Assembly: GCA_037176885.1 (NCBI GenBank)
Contig: JAWWNJ010000022.1
Location: 1,488,001 to 1,552,000, forward strand
Length of the DNA: 64,000 bases
From: Favolaschia claudopus
Taxonomy: Eukaryota > Basidiomycota > Agaricomycetes > Agaricales > Mycenaceae
Direction of reading: 5' to 3'
The first letter of the stretch is position 1, and each line of letters starts with the position of its first letter. Below, in pieces: positions 21,325-32,866 of this stretch. The notes under the pieces were generated by a model. That model saw nothing but the letters and a program-made list of their open reading frames with translations. It ran no database searches and was not told the DNA's origin. A program made the position numbers and the translations under genes.

Positions 21325-24300
21325 TCACTCTCCCGCAAACAGTCGGATGATCATATACATCGTCGAGCCTACGAATCGTACAACTGCAAATGTCTGAGTC
21401 AAACCGCTTTCATACACCAACGGGGAAAGGGAAAACGTACATGCAAGCCCCGCGACCGAGAAGAGCAGAAATGCCATGTATCCATTCACCGCGTTCGACG
21501 CACTGATGTCTCCTCTGCTATTGGCGGATCTGCATGCAAGATTAAGAAGCGAACGGACTGAACACGGATCGAAACTTACGCGACGACGGCTCCGAGCAAA
21601 CCCTGCAAGCAAAACGGAATTAAGCCCGGCCAGACCAAGTTGAGTCAAAGAAACTCACATTAGTTAACGTCCACGCCAACAACACGCTAAGAAGCAACAT
21701 CAGCATTCCGTCCTCCAACTCGTTGAGCAGACCGACGCACTTAGTCCTGAACGTCCTGTAGTAATCCTCCTGCTGCGTCGCCGCGTCCGGTTTCGACTCG
21801 ACCTTTGGCGGTTTGGTATTCAACACATGAATCGCATCCTCATACGCCGCATTGATATCATTCTCCGACGTCGGCACGACCGCCTCGACCTCATTCTTGT
21901 TGTCCTTCTTCGCCGACACCGTTCCCAGATCCGTGCTGATCTTGTTGTCGCCCTTCGTACCCCACGACACGTCGTGGACGTTCGCAAACTATTCGCGGTT
22001 CAGAATAATATTTCGAGGGTGGTATAGAAGGAGTATGATAACATACCGCGTAGACGTTGAGCACGGCGATGTACGACGGCGCCATCAGCAAGTATTGCAC
22101 GAAGGAGGTGATCATATGCCATGGCTCGAACTGAAAAAATAGTACGCCCCAAGTCAGAAGCTGACCAGAGAGAGGGAAAAGGCCGGCTCACGAAGATAAG
22201 AGACGCAATGAGATACAGCCCATAAGTAGCCAACAACGATACCACGACATTCCGGAAGATCGAATTCGTAAAGAAATCCGACACGCCCAGAGGCGCGCCC
22301 TTCTCGTTCGCAAGAACCTGAAGACCCTTGTACGCCAACAGGAAGGCCGCAGTCTGAAAGTCGATTTGTTGGGTGTCGCCCGTTCACGTATACGCTAAGA
22401 ACACTCACTGTCATATAAATCGTAATGAAACCAAACCCAATAAACGCAAGCGTATATCCCCACTTGCTTCCCTGCGGCCGATTGCCCAACGACAGGATGA
22501 AGCACATGATTAGCAGCCCAAGGTAGAAGTATTGGAGGATGATGTTGACGACGTGGATGCCTTTCAGGTGGAAGTCGGGGTCTTCGAGGGAGGTACTGAG
22601 GATGGCGAATGCGATGTAGTAGTTTGCCTGTGATCATTAGATGCGAGGACACGAAAAGCGCGTTGTTGGGACCAACCAAAGAGAACCACGCAAATATAAG
22701 ATTAAAGAACTGATAAAATATCTCCACATGGATCCAGAACTTGCGGATGAGAGAGTGCGACGAGCGGTAAATGTAGTGGAAATGCACGGTACTGTGCACA
22801 GCGGCGAAGAAGGAACCATTCAGCCAGCGACGTCGCTGTGAGATCAGTTCGGGTACCTGAAGTTCATAAGCTTTCGTCAGTTGAATTTCTTCAATGCAGC
22901 TCAGCTAGCTCTCAAACCTGATCCGGAACATCAGTGACCGCGTACGCCGACTTCACATAATGCAAGATCCATGATCCACCGCGCTTAGAGACGAGCTCCC
23001 AACATAAGATACGATCCTCCGCAAGGTACATGTTTGCTGTGAAAATGTCCGCACCAGCACCGTGCTACACCATCGAATCCAGTTCAATTATCCATCACAC
23101 GGAGGGGGGAAATTACACACCATCTTCTCTCCCAGGAAGTACTTCTGCAGCGGGCCCTCACCCCGAACGTCGTTCTGAAGCGCAATGTATCGGTATGCAC
23201 TAAACGCACCGGGTAGCACGGTGATATATCCAAACACTGATTCTCTAGTCGCGAAACGTCAACAACTTGTTTGAGTGACGGACAGGACCCGCAGCCAAGC
23301 CAGAAGGAACGGCAAGCAAGACCTGGAAGGACGCGCACTCACAGTGGTTTATCCAGAATATTACTCATTTTATACTCAAAGTTCTGAGCAGCTACCAGAG
23401 GATTGATGAGGTTGGAGCCATATTTGCCTAAGCGCCGAAAATCAATTAGCATGACCAGTGGCGCAAGAGTAAACAGGACGCACCCTTAAGAGCGACGATC
23501 TCGCCGCAGGCGCCTCCAACGTTTGAGTTGATGTCGAATGCCTTCCACAGATGATAGATCGAGGTAGGACCAGGTTGTGTACCGACATCAAGCAGGACGC
23601 AAACATTTGGCTGCAAGAGGGGGCCAAATGCATTGAAGAACCAGCTACGATTGAGGTCAGGCAAAGAGGCTGTTGGAGGCAAGTAACGCACCGATGCGAA
23701 TTAATTTTCTTCTGATTCTTCTCCTTTAAGCAGAAGATGATCTGCACCGGGACAGTCCCCTTTTCGGGTCCATGAATTTGAAGGTTCGGCGTGACGCTAA
23801 TTTGTGTCGTGTACTCGTAAATATGGGCAGTGACGGGCTGGTCGTTGACTTTGTTCTGAATGTAGTGAAATTAGAGCAAACACCTGGATAATTGGGAGCG
23901 CTACGCACCTTGGCAATACCCTCCTGGTATGCTCCCATCGTTGCTATTACACTCAGAGTACGACTGTTGATCTTGCCCCTTCCGTCGGACACAATACAGA
24001 CCACAACCTTCTTCCACCCCTCCTTGCCCCAGGTTTTGGACCGGTCGCGCTTACAGAGATGTGCGACGTTCTTAATGACACCGTGCATGGTGCGGCAAAA
24101 GAGCTCCTCGTCCTCGTTATACATAGTCATCACAATAAACAGTTCCGTTCTTCGTGGGGGATCATAGTGGACCTGCCGCAATGTGAAGCCCGAGTCCTTG
24201 AAGTCGTTAGGGTCGCAAGTGGCAGCGCTGTACCGCATATAGCTGAACTCGCGCTCTGTGCGGTTTGCACACATATCGATGAGCTTTTTGGGCACCGGAG

Positions 24301-25048
24301 AGTCGAGAACGAAATTTCCGTGGAACAGCCTGAATGGTCAAGTAAAAAAACGCGCTTGGACAGGAAATGTTCTGTGGACGCACTCGACTCGCTTGATAGT
24401 CTTGTACCGACGAGGCACTCGCTGTGGGATACGGCCATAACGGATATTATTGTTGATGCTGCCGTCCTCCTCAGGGATGTAGTCCCCTGGGACTGGCATA
24501 TTGTAGCCCGAATGAGACGACGGATCGCGGCGTAACAAAGGCATATCGCCGTTCTCATCCTCGCCATGGTCCACAGGGGGGTCCTCCAAAGGGTATGCAT
24601 TCCGAGCATATCCGTCAGAAAGTGGGGTTGAACTGGGCTGAGGAGGCTGGAACGGAGTGGCTAGGTAGCCATGGGTGTCCTGCGGCGGGGGACTGTGTAT
24701 TGGGGGCGGATAGTGGCCCTGGGGTGGAGGGCTGGATGCGCCGTAGTGTTGCGGGGCTCCGTAGGGGTCAAAAGCTTGCTGATGAGGGGGAGGAGAAGCA
24801 GCGTTGAAGTGGGTTCCCGGCGGCGGGGAAGCAGCATAGTGGGATGCATATGGGTCCGACTGCTGAGATTGAGGAGTTGCAAACGGGTCATGGCCATATT
24901 GGCCCTGCTGAGGCTCATATTGGGATGTATATGGGTTATATCCGTCGTTGTAACCCTGGTGTTGCGCCTCATCCGCCTGCTTTGCGCTATCTTAGCCTTT
25001 GTTCCCCGGATTTCAAAAGGAATGGGATACCTCTGGGTAACGGGACAT
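21325..25048 (-). CDS. Chitin synthase, division 1 (classes I-III)
   Basis: A plasma-membrane GT2 enzyme that polymerises N-acetylglucosamine from UDP-GlcNAc into cell-wall chitin. The start at 25048 (MSRYPE) leads into about 170 residues rich in Pro, Gln, Tyr and Ser (repeats of DPYxxxQ/S and SPPP), expected to be disordered. The Chitin_synth_1N region follows ([34 protein letters not shown]), then [70 protein letters not shown] and the product-site motif [11 protein letters not shown]. Seven or more membrane segments close the protein, which ends [16 protein letters not shown]. All catalytic motifs (DGR, EDR, QRRRW) are intact over more than ten exons. I cannot separate classes I, II and III by eye, though the N-terminus is like class III of basidiomycetes. 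Confidence 0.93.
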
Positions 25049-26019
25049 GGTGGCTCAAAGCAAAGAAACTGCGCTCGAAGCAAATGGCTGTGGCTGATGT
25101 CACCTGCCAAAAGCGATGGAAGTGTAAATGCAGCGAATGACAAACAAGAAAATTATATCTCAGAGGCAGGTTACATGGGATAGTGTGCTACAGGTGCTCT
25201 GCTCGTAAGGAGGGGGCTGAAAGAGACATGGTGTTCGACCCAGCGCTGCTAACAAAGTTGCCTCGACACCAATCTACCATCCTTCTGTATCAACTGGCGA
25301 GCGCTCAGCGAGCGCCAAGTCTGTACCACCAGCTTCTCGTATACAGTTGGTCCATGTCGTCGAATGGTATGAATCCCGTCGAATATCGGCATCTAATTTG
25401 TGGGCCAAGTAACTTACGACGCGAAATCAGTTCAGAATAGTTGTGTCGTCTTCCAGTCAGGAAGTATAGCGACCCCGAAGGAGAAGCGTAGAGCAGGTAG
25501 AGCCTAACGCTGAGTCGACATTTGGTACATTCATTGAGATGTAGACTTGCAGGTCTTGGAAAAAGGCGGTCTTTTCTTGCAGTTTTTCGTCCCAAGATTT
25601 GGTTCGAGAGAACGGAGGCTCCTGAGCATACGTCTCGAACTCACAAAGCTTCTGGAATTCGGGCTTTCGCGAACGTACTTCGTTTCGGTGGTGTAGGTTC
25701 TGAGTGAGTTGCTGTTCCGGCCCGGCAACCCGGGCGTGTTGTGTTTGTCGGTCGGCATTGTGCGGCTTCAAGTTCTCTAGAATAGCGACTTGAACGAACT
25801 GACTACGCTTTGACAACCCTTGAGGCGGCCAATCTCTTTGAGAATCAGGCGTGTTGAACTCTTAGCTGCATTCCGTCAAATTGAAGCAATGCATTCCTCG
25901 ATCCTCACCATGCCCCTGTCCTACGCTTACTGGTAACCTTTCAAACACTTCCGCGACGCCTTATCTCGCATTCCACTGGGGAATTGTCTAGTTCAGACAC
26001 CTGCTGCCATCCAAATTCA
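25049..26019. other. Intergenic region (about 970 bases) between chitin synthase and Mug135-like gene
   Basis: The two flanking genes are divergent, so both promoters are here. The only open frame with protein-like composition is 25457-25816 (minus), listed separately. No repeat or TATA box stands out. Confidence 0.35.
25457..25816 (-). CDS. Possible small orphan protein (up to 119 residues)
   Basis: The frame begins MSKRSQFVQVAILENLKPHN, is rich in Gln, Arg and Lys, and includes KLCEFETYAQEPPFSRTKSW. I recognise no family, and there is no sign of splicing to a further domain. It may be a lineage-specific gene, an upstream transcript of the chitin synthase gene, or chance. Confidence 0.2.
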   Translation of the reverse strand: MSKRSQFVQVAILENLKPHNADRQTQHARVAGPEQQLTQNLHHRNEVRSRKPEFQKLCEFETYAQEPPFSRTKSWDEKLQEKTAFFQDLQVYISMNVPNVDSALGSTCSTLLLRGRYTS

Positions 26020-26924
26020 ATGGCTATCCCTGTTGCTCAAGTCGCTCTCAACATTGCACCCAATTTTGTTAACAACGGAAACCTCTTTGGAATACCCCTC
26101 CCTCCCGCACCTGCCAATCCCCCAACCGCAGAAGACGTCCAGAACGCAGTTGATCTCAAAGCCGCAATTGTAGCGGCGCGAGGTTCGCTATCCTGTCGGT
26201 TATTACCGCGACAAACTTGCTCACTAGCCCAGCTCGTCTGACTCCAATCCCAGCCGACGTTACAGACGCTGTTACGTTGTATGAATTCGAGATTATTCAA
26301 GCACGCCAAATAAGTCTCATGCCCCTACTCGCGATTCCACCCCCTCCTGGTGCGCCGCCCGTCGGTTCGTTGGTTTCACTGTATTGTCTCATCTGTGCTC
26401 ATAGTGCTGCTCAGTACCCGTTGCCGGAATGGGAGCTGTCCTGGCCGCAATCAACACCCTAGGCCAACAAATCGCCACTTTTGATACAAATATGACCGAC
26501 CTCCGTCGAGAAGTTGCTATTGTACGCTTTTATTGTAGTGATTCTACAAATTGTTTGACGAAAAAAAAACAGAACGGGAACAGGGTCAAGCGTACCGGCT
26601 TACAACATCCGTACACAGAAGTTCCTTTTCTGGATGGAACTAAGCCCTCCAACCCAGTGGTGAGTGCCAATAACTAATCTCACTCAATATCCATTAGCTC
26701 AGTCTTGTTCAAAGCTTGCAGTACCGGCTCAAAACGGGCACCCCGCCCAACTGGCCCGCGCTGCCCTGCCTCTCATCCAGAATGTAGACGACATCCGCGC
26801 CCTCACCGGCCCACAGGCCAACGCCTACTTGATTGGCCATGGCATCCTCCAAATCCCAGATCACCTTTCGGAGCGTCGCCGGCTGGTAGCGGAATGTATT
26901 GGTTGTAGTATCGCTATGGATTGA
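26020..26924 (+). CDS. Mug135-like protein
   Basis: The start at 26020 gives MAIPVAQVALNIAPNFVNNG. A middle exon gives VAGMGAVLAAINTLGQQIATF followed by DTNMTDLRREVAI, a predicted helix, and the C-terminal part GNRVKRTGLQHPYTEVPFLDG, then IRALTGPQANAYLIGHGI and ERRRLVAECIGCSIAMD. This last block matches the Mug135-like C-terminal domain (named from a meiotically up-regulated gene of fission yeast), which is widely expanded in basidiomycetes with no known function. Key blocks are the EVPFxDG turn and the final AxGCxIA strand. There are about four to five exons. Exact joins near 26180 and 26380 are uncertain. Confidence 0.7.
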
Positions 26925-27492
26925 TTGGTCAAGAGGTAAATCATGCAGTATTTCTACCTATCCGCAAACCACCCGAGTCTCAAGCAACTTTCTTTGTATT
27001 ATTGTAATGATACGTAGGCACTAAGGCAGCATTTGTAATCCCTTAGATATTTTGGGCGTCACTGTACTTTACACATACCAAGCAAAGATTGCATTCATGT
27101 ACTCCTTTGAATCCGCTTCCGCTTTGTTTCCGTCGACATTGAAACTCTTCGAAGACAGCCGTATTACGAGCAAAATAGAGTTGTTTCTATACAGATAATC
27201 ACGATGACGCGCAACTTAAGTTCGCGCTTCGGCTATCAACGATATCGCCTCTTGCTTCTGACGATGATCATGCACTCTCAGACTCAGAGGCTCTCAGCGG
27301 CCTGCGGCGGTTCTTGCTACACTCGGCGGTTCTTGCTACACTTTGTCAAACTGAAAATCTTCATTTGAGATCAAATGCAAATCTCTAACAAGCTTGGATC
27401 ATTCAAAAGCGGGGGACTCGTCGGCATACACCCCAACTACTCACATCCAAATTGTCTGCTCTGCTCTGGACACTAGCATTTGAGAACTCATC
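26925..27492. other. Intergenic region (568 bases) with a short tandem repeat
   Basis: This contains the 3' flank of the Mug135-like gene and the promoter of the NmrA-like gene. A perfect 19-base duplication lies at 27305-27342. No other gene-like signal. Confidence 0.4.
27305..27342. repeat. Perfect tandem duplication of a 19-base unit
   Basis: The unit CGGCGGTTCTTGCTACACT occurs twice head to tail (27305-27323 and 27324-27342), about 150 bases upstream of the NmrA-like start codon. Confidence 0.95.
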
Positions 27493-28449
27493 ATGACTGT
27501 TCTACTCACTGGCGGTACCGGAAAGACCGCCACCCCGCTCGCCAACCTCCTCCTCAAAGCCAACATCCCCTTCCTCATCGCCAATCGCAGCGGCAATGTT
27601 TTTCCGCCCTACAAAGGCGTCCGTTTTGACTGGCTCGATGCGTCGACATACCAGCTCCCTTTCGACGCCGATAAATCCATCGACCGTATATACCTCGTCG
27701 CTCCGCCTGTTCACGATTGTTTCACACCGATGAAAGCGTTCATTGATTTTGCGATTGAACAAGGCGTGAAGCGGTTTGTTTTGTTGAGCGGTGCAAGTTT
27801 GCCAAAGGGAGGCCCGTTGATGGGGAAGGTGCATACATATCTTGCGTCCATCGACGTTGAGTACTGCGTCTTGCGGCCCTCGTGGTTCTTTGGTATGTTC
27901 CACCACATTTCGTATTTTGCAATTTTTTTCTGTCTTGATAAATTCGTGGGTCGTGCAGACAACTTCCGCGTCCAATTGGCCCCAATCATCCGCCAGCGTT
28001 CAGAGATCGCGAACGCTGCACAATCGGGATTGATTGGCTGGATCTCGACTGAGGATATCGCGGACGTCGCATTCGAAGCACTTACCGCCCCCGCCATCAA
28101 GCACACAAACCCCGTTATGGTTGGGCCAGAATGGTTATCCTATGCGCAGGTACACGTCTATTTCCACTTGCTACGAAGATACAGTAATTCAGACGCTGTT
28201 CAGATCACGCAAATGCTGAGCGACGCCACGGGGCGGAAGATCGTGCACAAGAACCTCACGCCGGACCAGTACAAGCAGCTGCTATTGAGCATGGGTATGC
28301 CGGAGGAGCATGCTGGGTTTTTGGCGATTGCGGACAAGAAGGTGTCAGAGGGGGTGGACGAAAAGCATTACAAAGAGGCGGATTTTGTGGGTACGAGACG
28401 GATGAAGAATTTCATCGAGGAGAACAAGCATGTTTGGAGGACAGCGTGA
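27493..28449 (+). CDS. NmrA-like NAD(P)-binding reductase, EasG/ergot alkaloid A-type family
   Basis: The N-terminus MTVLLTGGTGKTATPLANLL carries the Rossmann GGTGKTA loop for NAD(P). It is followed by IANRSGN, GVRFDWLDAST, IDRIYLVAPP, AIEQGVKRFVLLSGASLPKGGP and VEYCVLRPSWFF. Then come RSEIANAAQSGLIGWISTEDIADVAFEAL and GPEWLSYAQ (the first of these spans a domain block), DATGRKIVHKNLTPDQYKQL and a C-terminal helix ending HVWRTA. The family holds festuclavine dehydrogenase-like enzymes (EasG) and many uncharacterised fungal reductases; no ergot alkaloid genes are nearby, so the name points only to fold and cofactor. Two introns (27899-27959 and about 28150-28210) keep the frame open, so the unspliced frame overstates the length by about 40 residues. 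Confidence 0.85.
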   Translation: MTVLLTGGTGKTATPLANLLLKANIPFLIANRSGNVFPPYKGVRFDWLDASTYQLPFDADKSIDRIYLVAPPVHDCFTPMKAFIDFAIEQGVKRFVLLSGASLPKGGPLMGKVHTYLASIDVEYCVLRPSWFFGMFHHISYFAIFFCLDKFVGRADNFRVQLAPIIRQRSEIANAAQSGLIGWISTEDIADVAFEALTAPAIKHTNPVMVGPEWLSYAQVHVYFHLLRRYSNSDAVQITQMLSDATGRKIVHKNLTPDQYKQLLLSMGMPEEHAGFLAIADKKVSEGVDEKHYKEADFVGTRRMKNFIEENKHVWRTA

Positions 28450-28686
28450 GTGGGTGTGTAGGTCAATCGTAGACTATACAGACCGTTGAACTCGATCGTC
28501 AGAGTGACCCAAAATGACGGATCGAACTTTCATTACGAATCCTCTCTCTAGTTTCTTTCTCGCTTCGACCGTGCGTGCGAACTGAGATCTGTAAGCAGGG
28601 TCACTTGTTCGCACCCAGTACCACTTAAATACTACCATGGCGCACGCAAGACCCACGCAATCGTTCAATCTATCTACTCATCCACC

Positions 28687-29673
28687 ATGCCCGTTCCCGA
28701 CGAACAGATATTCCCTCACGCTACCGGTGCTGCACTCTCCACTGTGGAAGCGCACAAAGAGCCGCAGGAGTTGGTCTTCTACGCTGGCTGGGTATACCTT
28801 CTCCAATCAACCATGCTATTCGTGTTATGAACAGCGTCTAGTTCTGTCCGTATGTCCAAAGGAGCTGGATTTGTCTTGAGGAAAGAGGAATTCCGTACCA
28901 ATATAAAGAAGTGAACCCGTACAAGAAGGAGAAACATTTCCTTGGTTTGTACATGGCGATCGTTTCACAAACATGCATTGACCATCGCTTCAAGATATCA
29001 ATCCGAAAGGACTTGTTCCTGCTGTTGAGTACCATGGCAAGGCATTATACGAATCGCTTGTCCTGTGCGAGTTCTTCGAAGACGCGTATCCCGACCACAA
29101 ACCGACTATCTTGCCCGGGGACGCATACACCAAGGCCTACGCTCGCATTTGGGTAGGCTCAGATTGTAGAGTTTTCGTACCGATTGACAATTGACGACGA
29201 ATTCGGTTCATAGGTTGATTTCGCGTCGAAATCATTCCTCCCGGCCTTCATGCGCCTCATGCAGTCGCAGGAGCAAGATAAGCGAGACGCGGCACGCACG
29301 GAGCTGTACGAGGCGTTGCGGAAGTTTGGTGCCCAGGTCAAAGGCCCGTACTTCCTTGGGGAGGAGTTCAGTCTCGTGGACATCGCAATTGTCCCTTGGA
29401 TCACCCGTGATTACATCTTGGCCGAAAATCGGGGATATAAGAGGGAAGACGTGAGCGCAGAGTGGAAACGATACGCAGACCATGTTGAGCAGAGGGAGAG
29501 TGTTGTGAAGACGAAGAGTGTGAGTCGGTTTTGAGTGTTGCACTGGACGAAACTCATTAGACTTCGACACCCAGGACAAGGACAAATACGCAGAGATCTA
29601 TGGAAGATATCTCAGGGATGAAGCACAGAGCGAAGCAGCCAAAGCCATCCGTGCCGGTCGTGTCATTCCTTGA
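28687..29673 (+). CDS. Glutathione S-transferase, omega class-like
   Basis: The start at 28687 gives MPVPDEQIFPHATG and LVFYAGW. The next exon opens with FCPYVQR, the omega-class active site with catalytic Cys, then SWICLEERGIPYQYKEVNPY. DINPKGLVPAVEYHGKALYES carries the cis-Pro of the thioredoxin fold, and LCEFFEDAYPDHKP the Glu/Ser-site loop that binds the glutathione gamma-glutamyl group. The C-terminal helical domain includes FMRLMQSQEQDKRDAA, GPYFLGEEFSLVDIAIVPW and GRYLRDEAQSEAAKAIRAG. Omega GSTs act in thiol transfer, dehydroascorbate reduction and deglutathionylation. There are at least five exons. A decayed relative of this gene lies at about 38775-38952. Confidence 0.9.
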
Positions 29674-30464
29674 TCCTTGAAGCTTTGAAAATAAGTAAAT
29701 AAGCAGTATTCTTCAAATTTGTACCACCACGTCGACGCCAATTCAATCTTTCAAGGTCCATGAAACATGGAGAGATTCGGCATAACGCACTGCAACACAG
29801 TCGCAACACCGAGCAGCGAACCAGTACCTATCCCGTCGGCGCCCTGTCGGCGTTTGACGACCCCCGGCGCCGGCCGATGTTTTCTACCTTTGCCGTCGAC
29901 GTTGAACTTGAAGCAGCGTGGACGGCTCCGAGTCAGCGCTCAGAGCCACGTTCTTTCGTTGTCTTCCCGTCGCCAGTGCTCTCCGAGTCGATGCTCAACC
30001 TCGGTCTCAAGCTCAGAGAAGCTCAAGGGATTCTTTGGGAGTCGTCAAGTCTGATCTGAATCATGAAAACCTTGTAGTCCTCACTCACATAATGATACTT
30101 GGAATCGTGGAGCCCAGCAAAATTAGAGATGATTCGTCTTGGGACCCGCTCTTTCAGACTCTCCGTCAACTCTGTTTCATGTTCTATCGCAATTGAATCA
30201 ACCTCAAAGTCCGGCAAAGCATTAGTTTCTGTCGCAAAAAACCAACACTATCTAGGTCAAACTCGGGCCGCTTGCCTGGACTTCGTGTTCCATTACCTTT
30301 CCGAAGCTGCTCCTTCCAAGTAGCCGCTCTCCGACCCTCGTGGATCTGTGGGTTACCTGTTGTCTGCAGTGTGCCGGGGACTTGACCCTTTGCGCCAGCA
30401 TCGAGCTCGATGATATAAAAGTGGAGTCTGGTAATAGTCTGATCACCATACTCCTCACCCACTC
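29674..30464. other. Intergenic region (791 bases)
   Basis: This holds the GST 3' flank and the promoter of the adenylation enzyme, with a good TATA box at its right end. Several overlapping open frames (29767-30054 plus, 30184-30462 minus) have no family features and look like chance. Confidence 0.35.
30414..30420 (+). promoter_or_regulatory. TATA box of the ANL adenylation gene
   Basis: TATAAAA lies 45-51 bases upstream of the ATG at 30465. Confidence 0.6.
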
Positions 30465-32784
30465 ATGCATCCGCAAGGCGTAAATAGTTCGACTTTCAAC
30501 GCCGTCAGTCGTGATGCTTCGCTCACTGTTCCTCAATTACTCGACCACCACCTCGAGAGGAGCCCCCACCATAAGGTGTTCATATACGACGACGAAGAAG
30601 GCTCGATCGTTTCCGTCGATTTCGCCCAGTACATCCGGGCGGTGCATGCTACATACCGGCGGGTCTTGAACGAGACTGGACGCCCTAGAGCCAGTGCTGT
30701 CATTGCGATATTCGCTGAGGAAGGTTGGTTCCACCTTTCTTCGCTTTTATAAACCAAACGAGCTGATTCGAACTTCGTCAGAGTCGATCTCGTACTGTAT
30801 ATCTAACTCCAACCCTTCCTCCTTGCTAGTAAATAATCCTTCCATTTCTAGGCATGCTCGTGGCCGCAATCATGCGTGCGGGATTGGTGCCTTTTTGCAT
30901 TTCGCCCCGTAATGCCGCAGCCGGTGTGGCAAGTCTGTTGAAACAGGCCAGTTGCACCGCAGTCTACGTCTCCGAAAACCTCAGGAACACCATCGAGGAG
31001 GCGCTCGCGATTCATGGCACCAGCCTACCTGTTTTTCAAGCTCCGACCTTCCAGCAGATGCGTCTCGAACAATGCACCGAGCCCCTACCCGCTCTTGCGG
31101 CGGTTTCGTTGGATGATACTGCTGTGATGCTGCATTCCTCAGGTGAGGTCGCTCATCTTGCGTAATACACTTTTTCAACGATTTTTCCAGGATCGACTTC
31201 ATTATACTCCAAGCCCATATGTGCGTAAACTCAGTTGTCATCAATTGCCGGTCGACGACGAACTGGGGGTCGTAGATCTCTCGCACAAAATGATTCTCCA
31301 ATACGGATACGCGCCTTGGACCGGCAACGAAGACCGCTGTGGCCAGGTCCTAGGAGCTCAGACTTTGCCAAACTAGTGAGTTCCCTGAACTCTAAGTTGA
31401 CGAGGCTCCTGATTCGTTAAAGTCATGGAATTGGAATCTTCCTAATTACCTGGCCACTCACCAGCGGCCTCACCATGGCCGTTCTCCGGCCGACAACGCC
31501 TCCACTTGCGTATGTTTTCCTTTTTCTCTTTGTTGCAGTATCCTAATTCACTGTAGTCCAAGTCCTGAGAACACCCTGTGAGTCTCTGTGCCTCGGCTTC
31601 TAGCAATAGATTCCTAAGTGACTTACCGTAGATCCGGCGTAATCGCTACCAAGCCCGATATCATATTATCCTCGCCAGCCTCCATCGAGGTAGATTTCGC
31701 GATTTACTATGGGCCAAACCTTTCACTTGGCTTAATCTCAAGCTGATAGGCATGGAGCGAATCGTCCGAAGGAATCCGAGCAATGCGATCTCTCAAGGTC
31801 CTCACATATATCGGCGCCCCACTCAACAAACGCGTAGGCGACGACCTCGTCGCGAATGGCGTCGTCCTTTGTTCCTCCTACGGCGCGTGAGTCTCTTCCG
31901 TTTCTGCCTCCCTCTATTGTACAGCTGCAACTTGAACCCTCTTGTGAAGAATGGAAACCGGGCTCCTCATGCCCTTTCTCGAGTGCCACGGACCCGACTG
32001 GGACTATCTCAGGATGCGCCCAGGTATAGAGGTCAAACGAAAGCCAGAAGAGGACGGCTCGCCGCTCTTCACACAGATTTACATCCCCAGTCCGTCGTAC
32101 GTGACGTGTTTTACGAATACCACGGTCGATGATGGCAGACCGGGGTGCTTCGTGAGCGATTTGTTGGAGGCACATCCTGAGAAACCAGAATTGTTTCGAA
32201 TTTATGGGCGGCAAGACGATATTATTGTGCTTTCGGACGGGCATAAGGTGCTTGAAGCGCATGAGGATTTTAATCATTTGAACTGATGTAGCACACAGAT
32301 CAGTCCCGGCCCTCTTGGTTTGCCTTGTTTCTGGTGGGGCCACCATAATATTATTGAATGATTTGCAGAGGCACACATTAACAGGCACCCTCTCGTCAAT
32401 GCCGCACTTGTCTTCGGCCAGGGAAGACCGCATCCTGGACTCCTCATACAGCTGGTACAGGGAGGCAAAGTAGAGTCCAAGACCGTCGACGAAGTATCTG
32501 AAGCACTCTGGTGATCCCTCTACCCCTGATTTCTTCCGACGGCTTAGGCTTGGTTGCAGGGATCTGGTCGACGAAACGAACAAGACCGCAAGCACTCACA
32601 ATCGGATCGCTCGCAAGGTTTGTAGATTTTTCGGCATATTTGTGTTGGAGGATTCTGAAGGTATTCGCAGATGATTTTACTAGCGGACCCCGGGAAACCT
32701 TTCGCGCTGACGAGTAAACTTCAGCCGCGGCGTTTCGTCGTCTTCGACCAGTATCGGGGTGAACTCGATGCTGCTTATATGTAA
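30465..32784 (+). CDS. Stand-alone adenylation enzyme (ANL superfamily, like the A domain of NRPS-like reductases)
   Basis: The start at 30465 gives MHPQGVNSSTFNAV. Recognisable blocks over about twelve exons: VPQLLDHHLERSPHHKVFIY, IMRAGLVPFCISPRN, AVMLHSSGSTS (A3 phosphate loop, split by an intron after SSG), YHGIGIFLITWPLTSG, TKPDIILSSPASIE, LKVLTYIGAPLNKRVGDDL, CSSYGATETG (A5), IYGRQDDIIVLSDGHK (A7-A8) and EAHINRHPLVNAALVFGQG. The last exons give ILLADPGKPFALTSKLQPRR and DAAYM, then a stop at 32782-32784. This matches the A domain of basidiomycete alpha-aminoadipate-reductase-like and NRPS-like enzymes, but carrier and reductase domains do not follow. It should make an acyl-adenylate; the acceptor (CoA, or a carrier on another protein) is unknown. 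The stop before any carrier Ser motif is the main oddity. Confidence 0.82.
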
Positions 32785-32866
32785 CGAGGCGAGTCGTATC
32801 GGATAGACCTGGAGATTACACGTAGTGTTACAGCTGTTACAATTTGTGTCGTCCCCTCGCTATGCG

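Noticed and set aside
24671..25183. 170-residue plus-strand open frame
   Set aside because: Antisense to the Pro/Gln/Tyr-rich N-terminus of chitin synthase.
31738..32595. 285-residue minus-strand open frame
   Set aside because: Antisense to the exons of the adenylation enzyme, whose A5-A8 motifs are clear on the plus strand.
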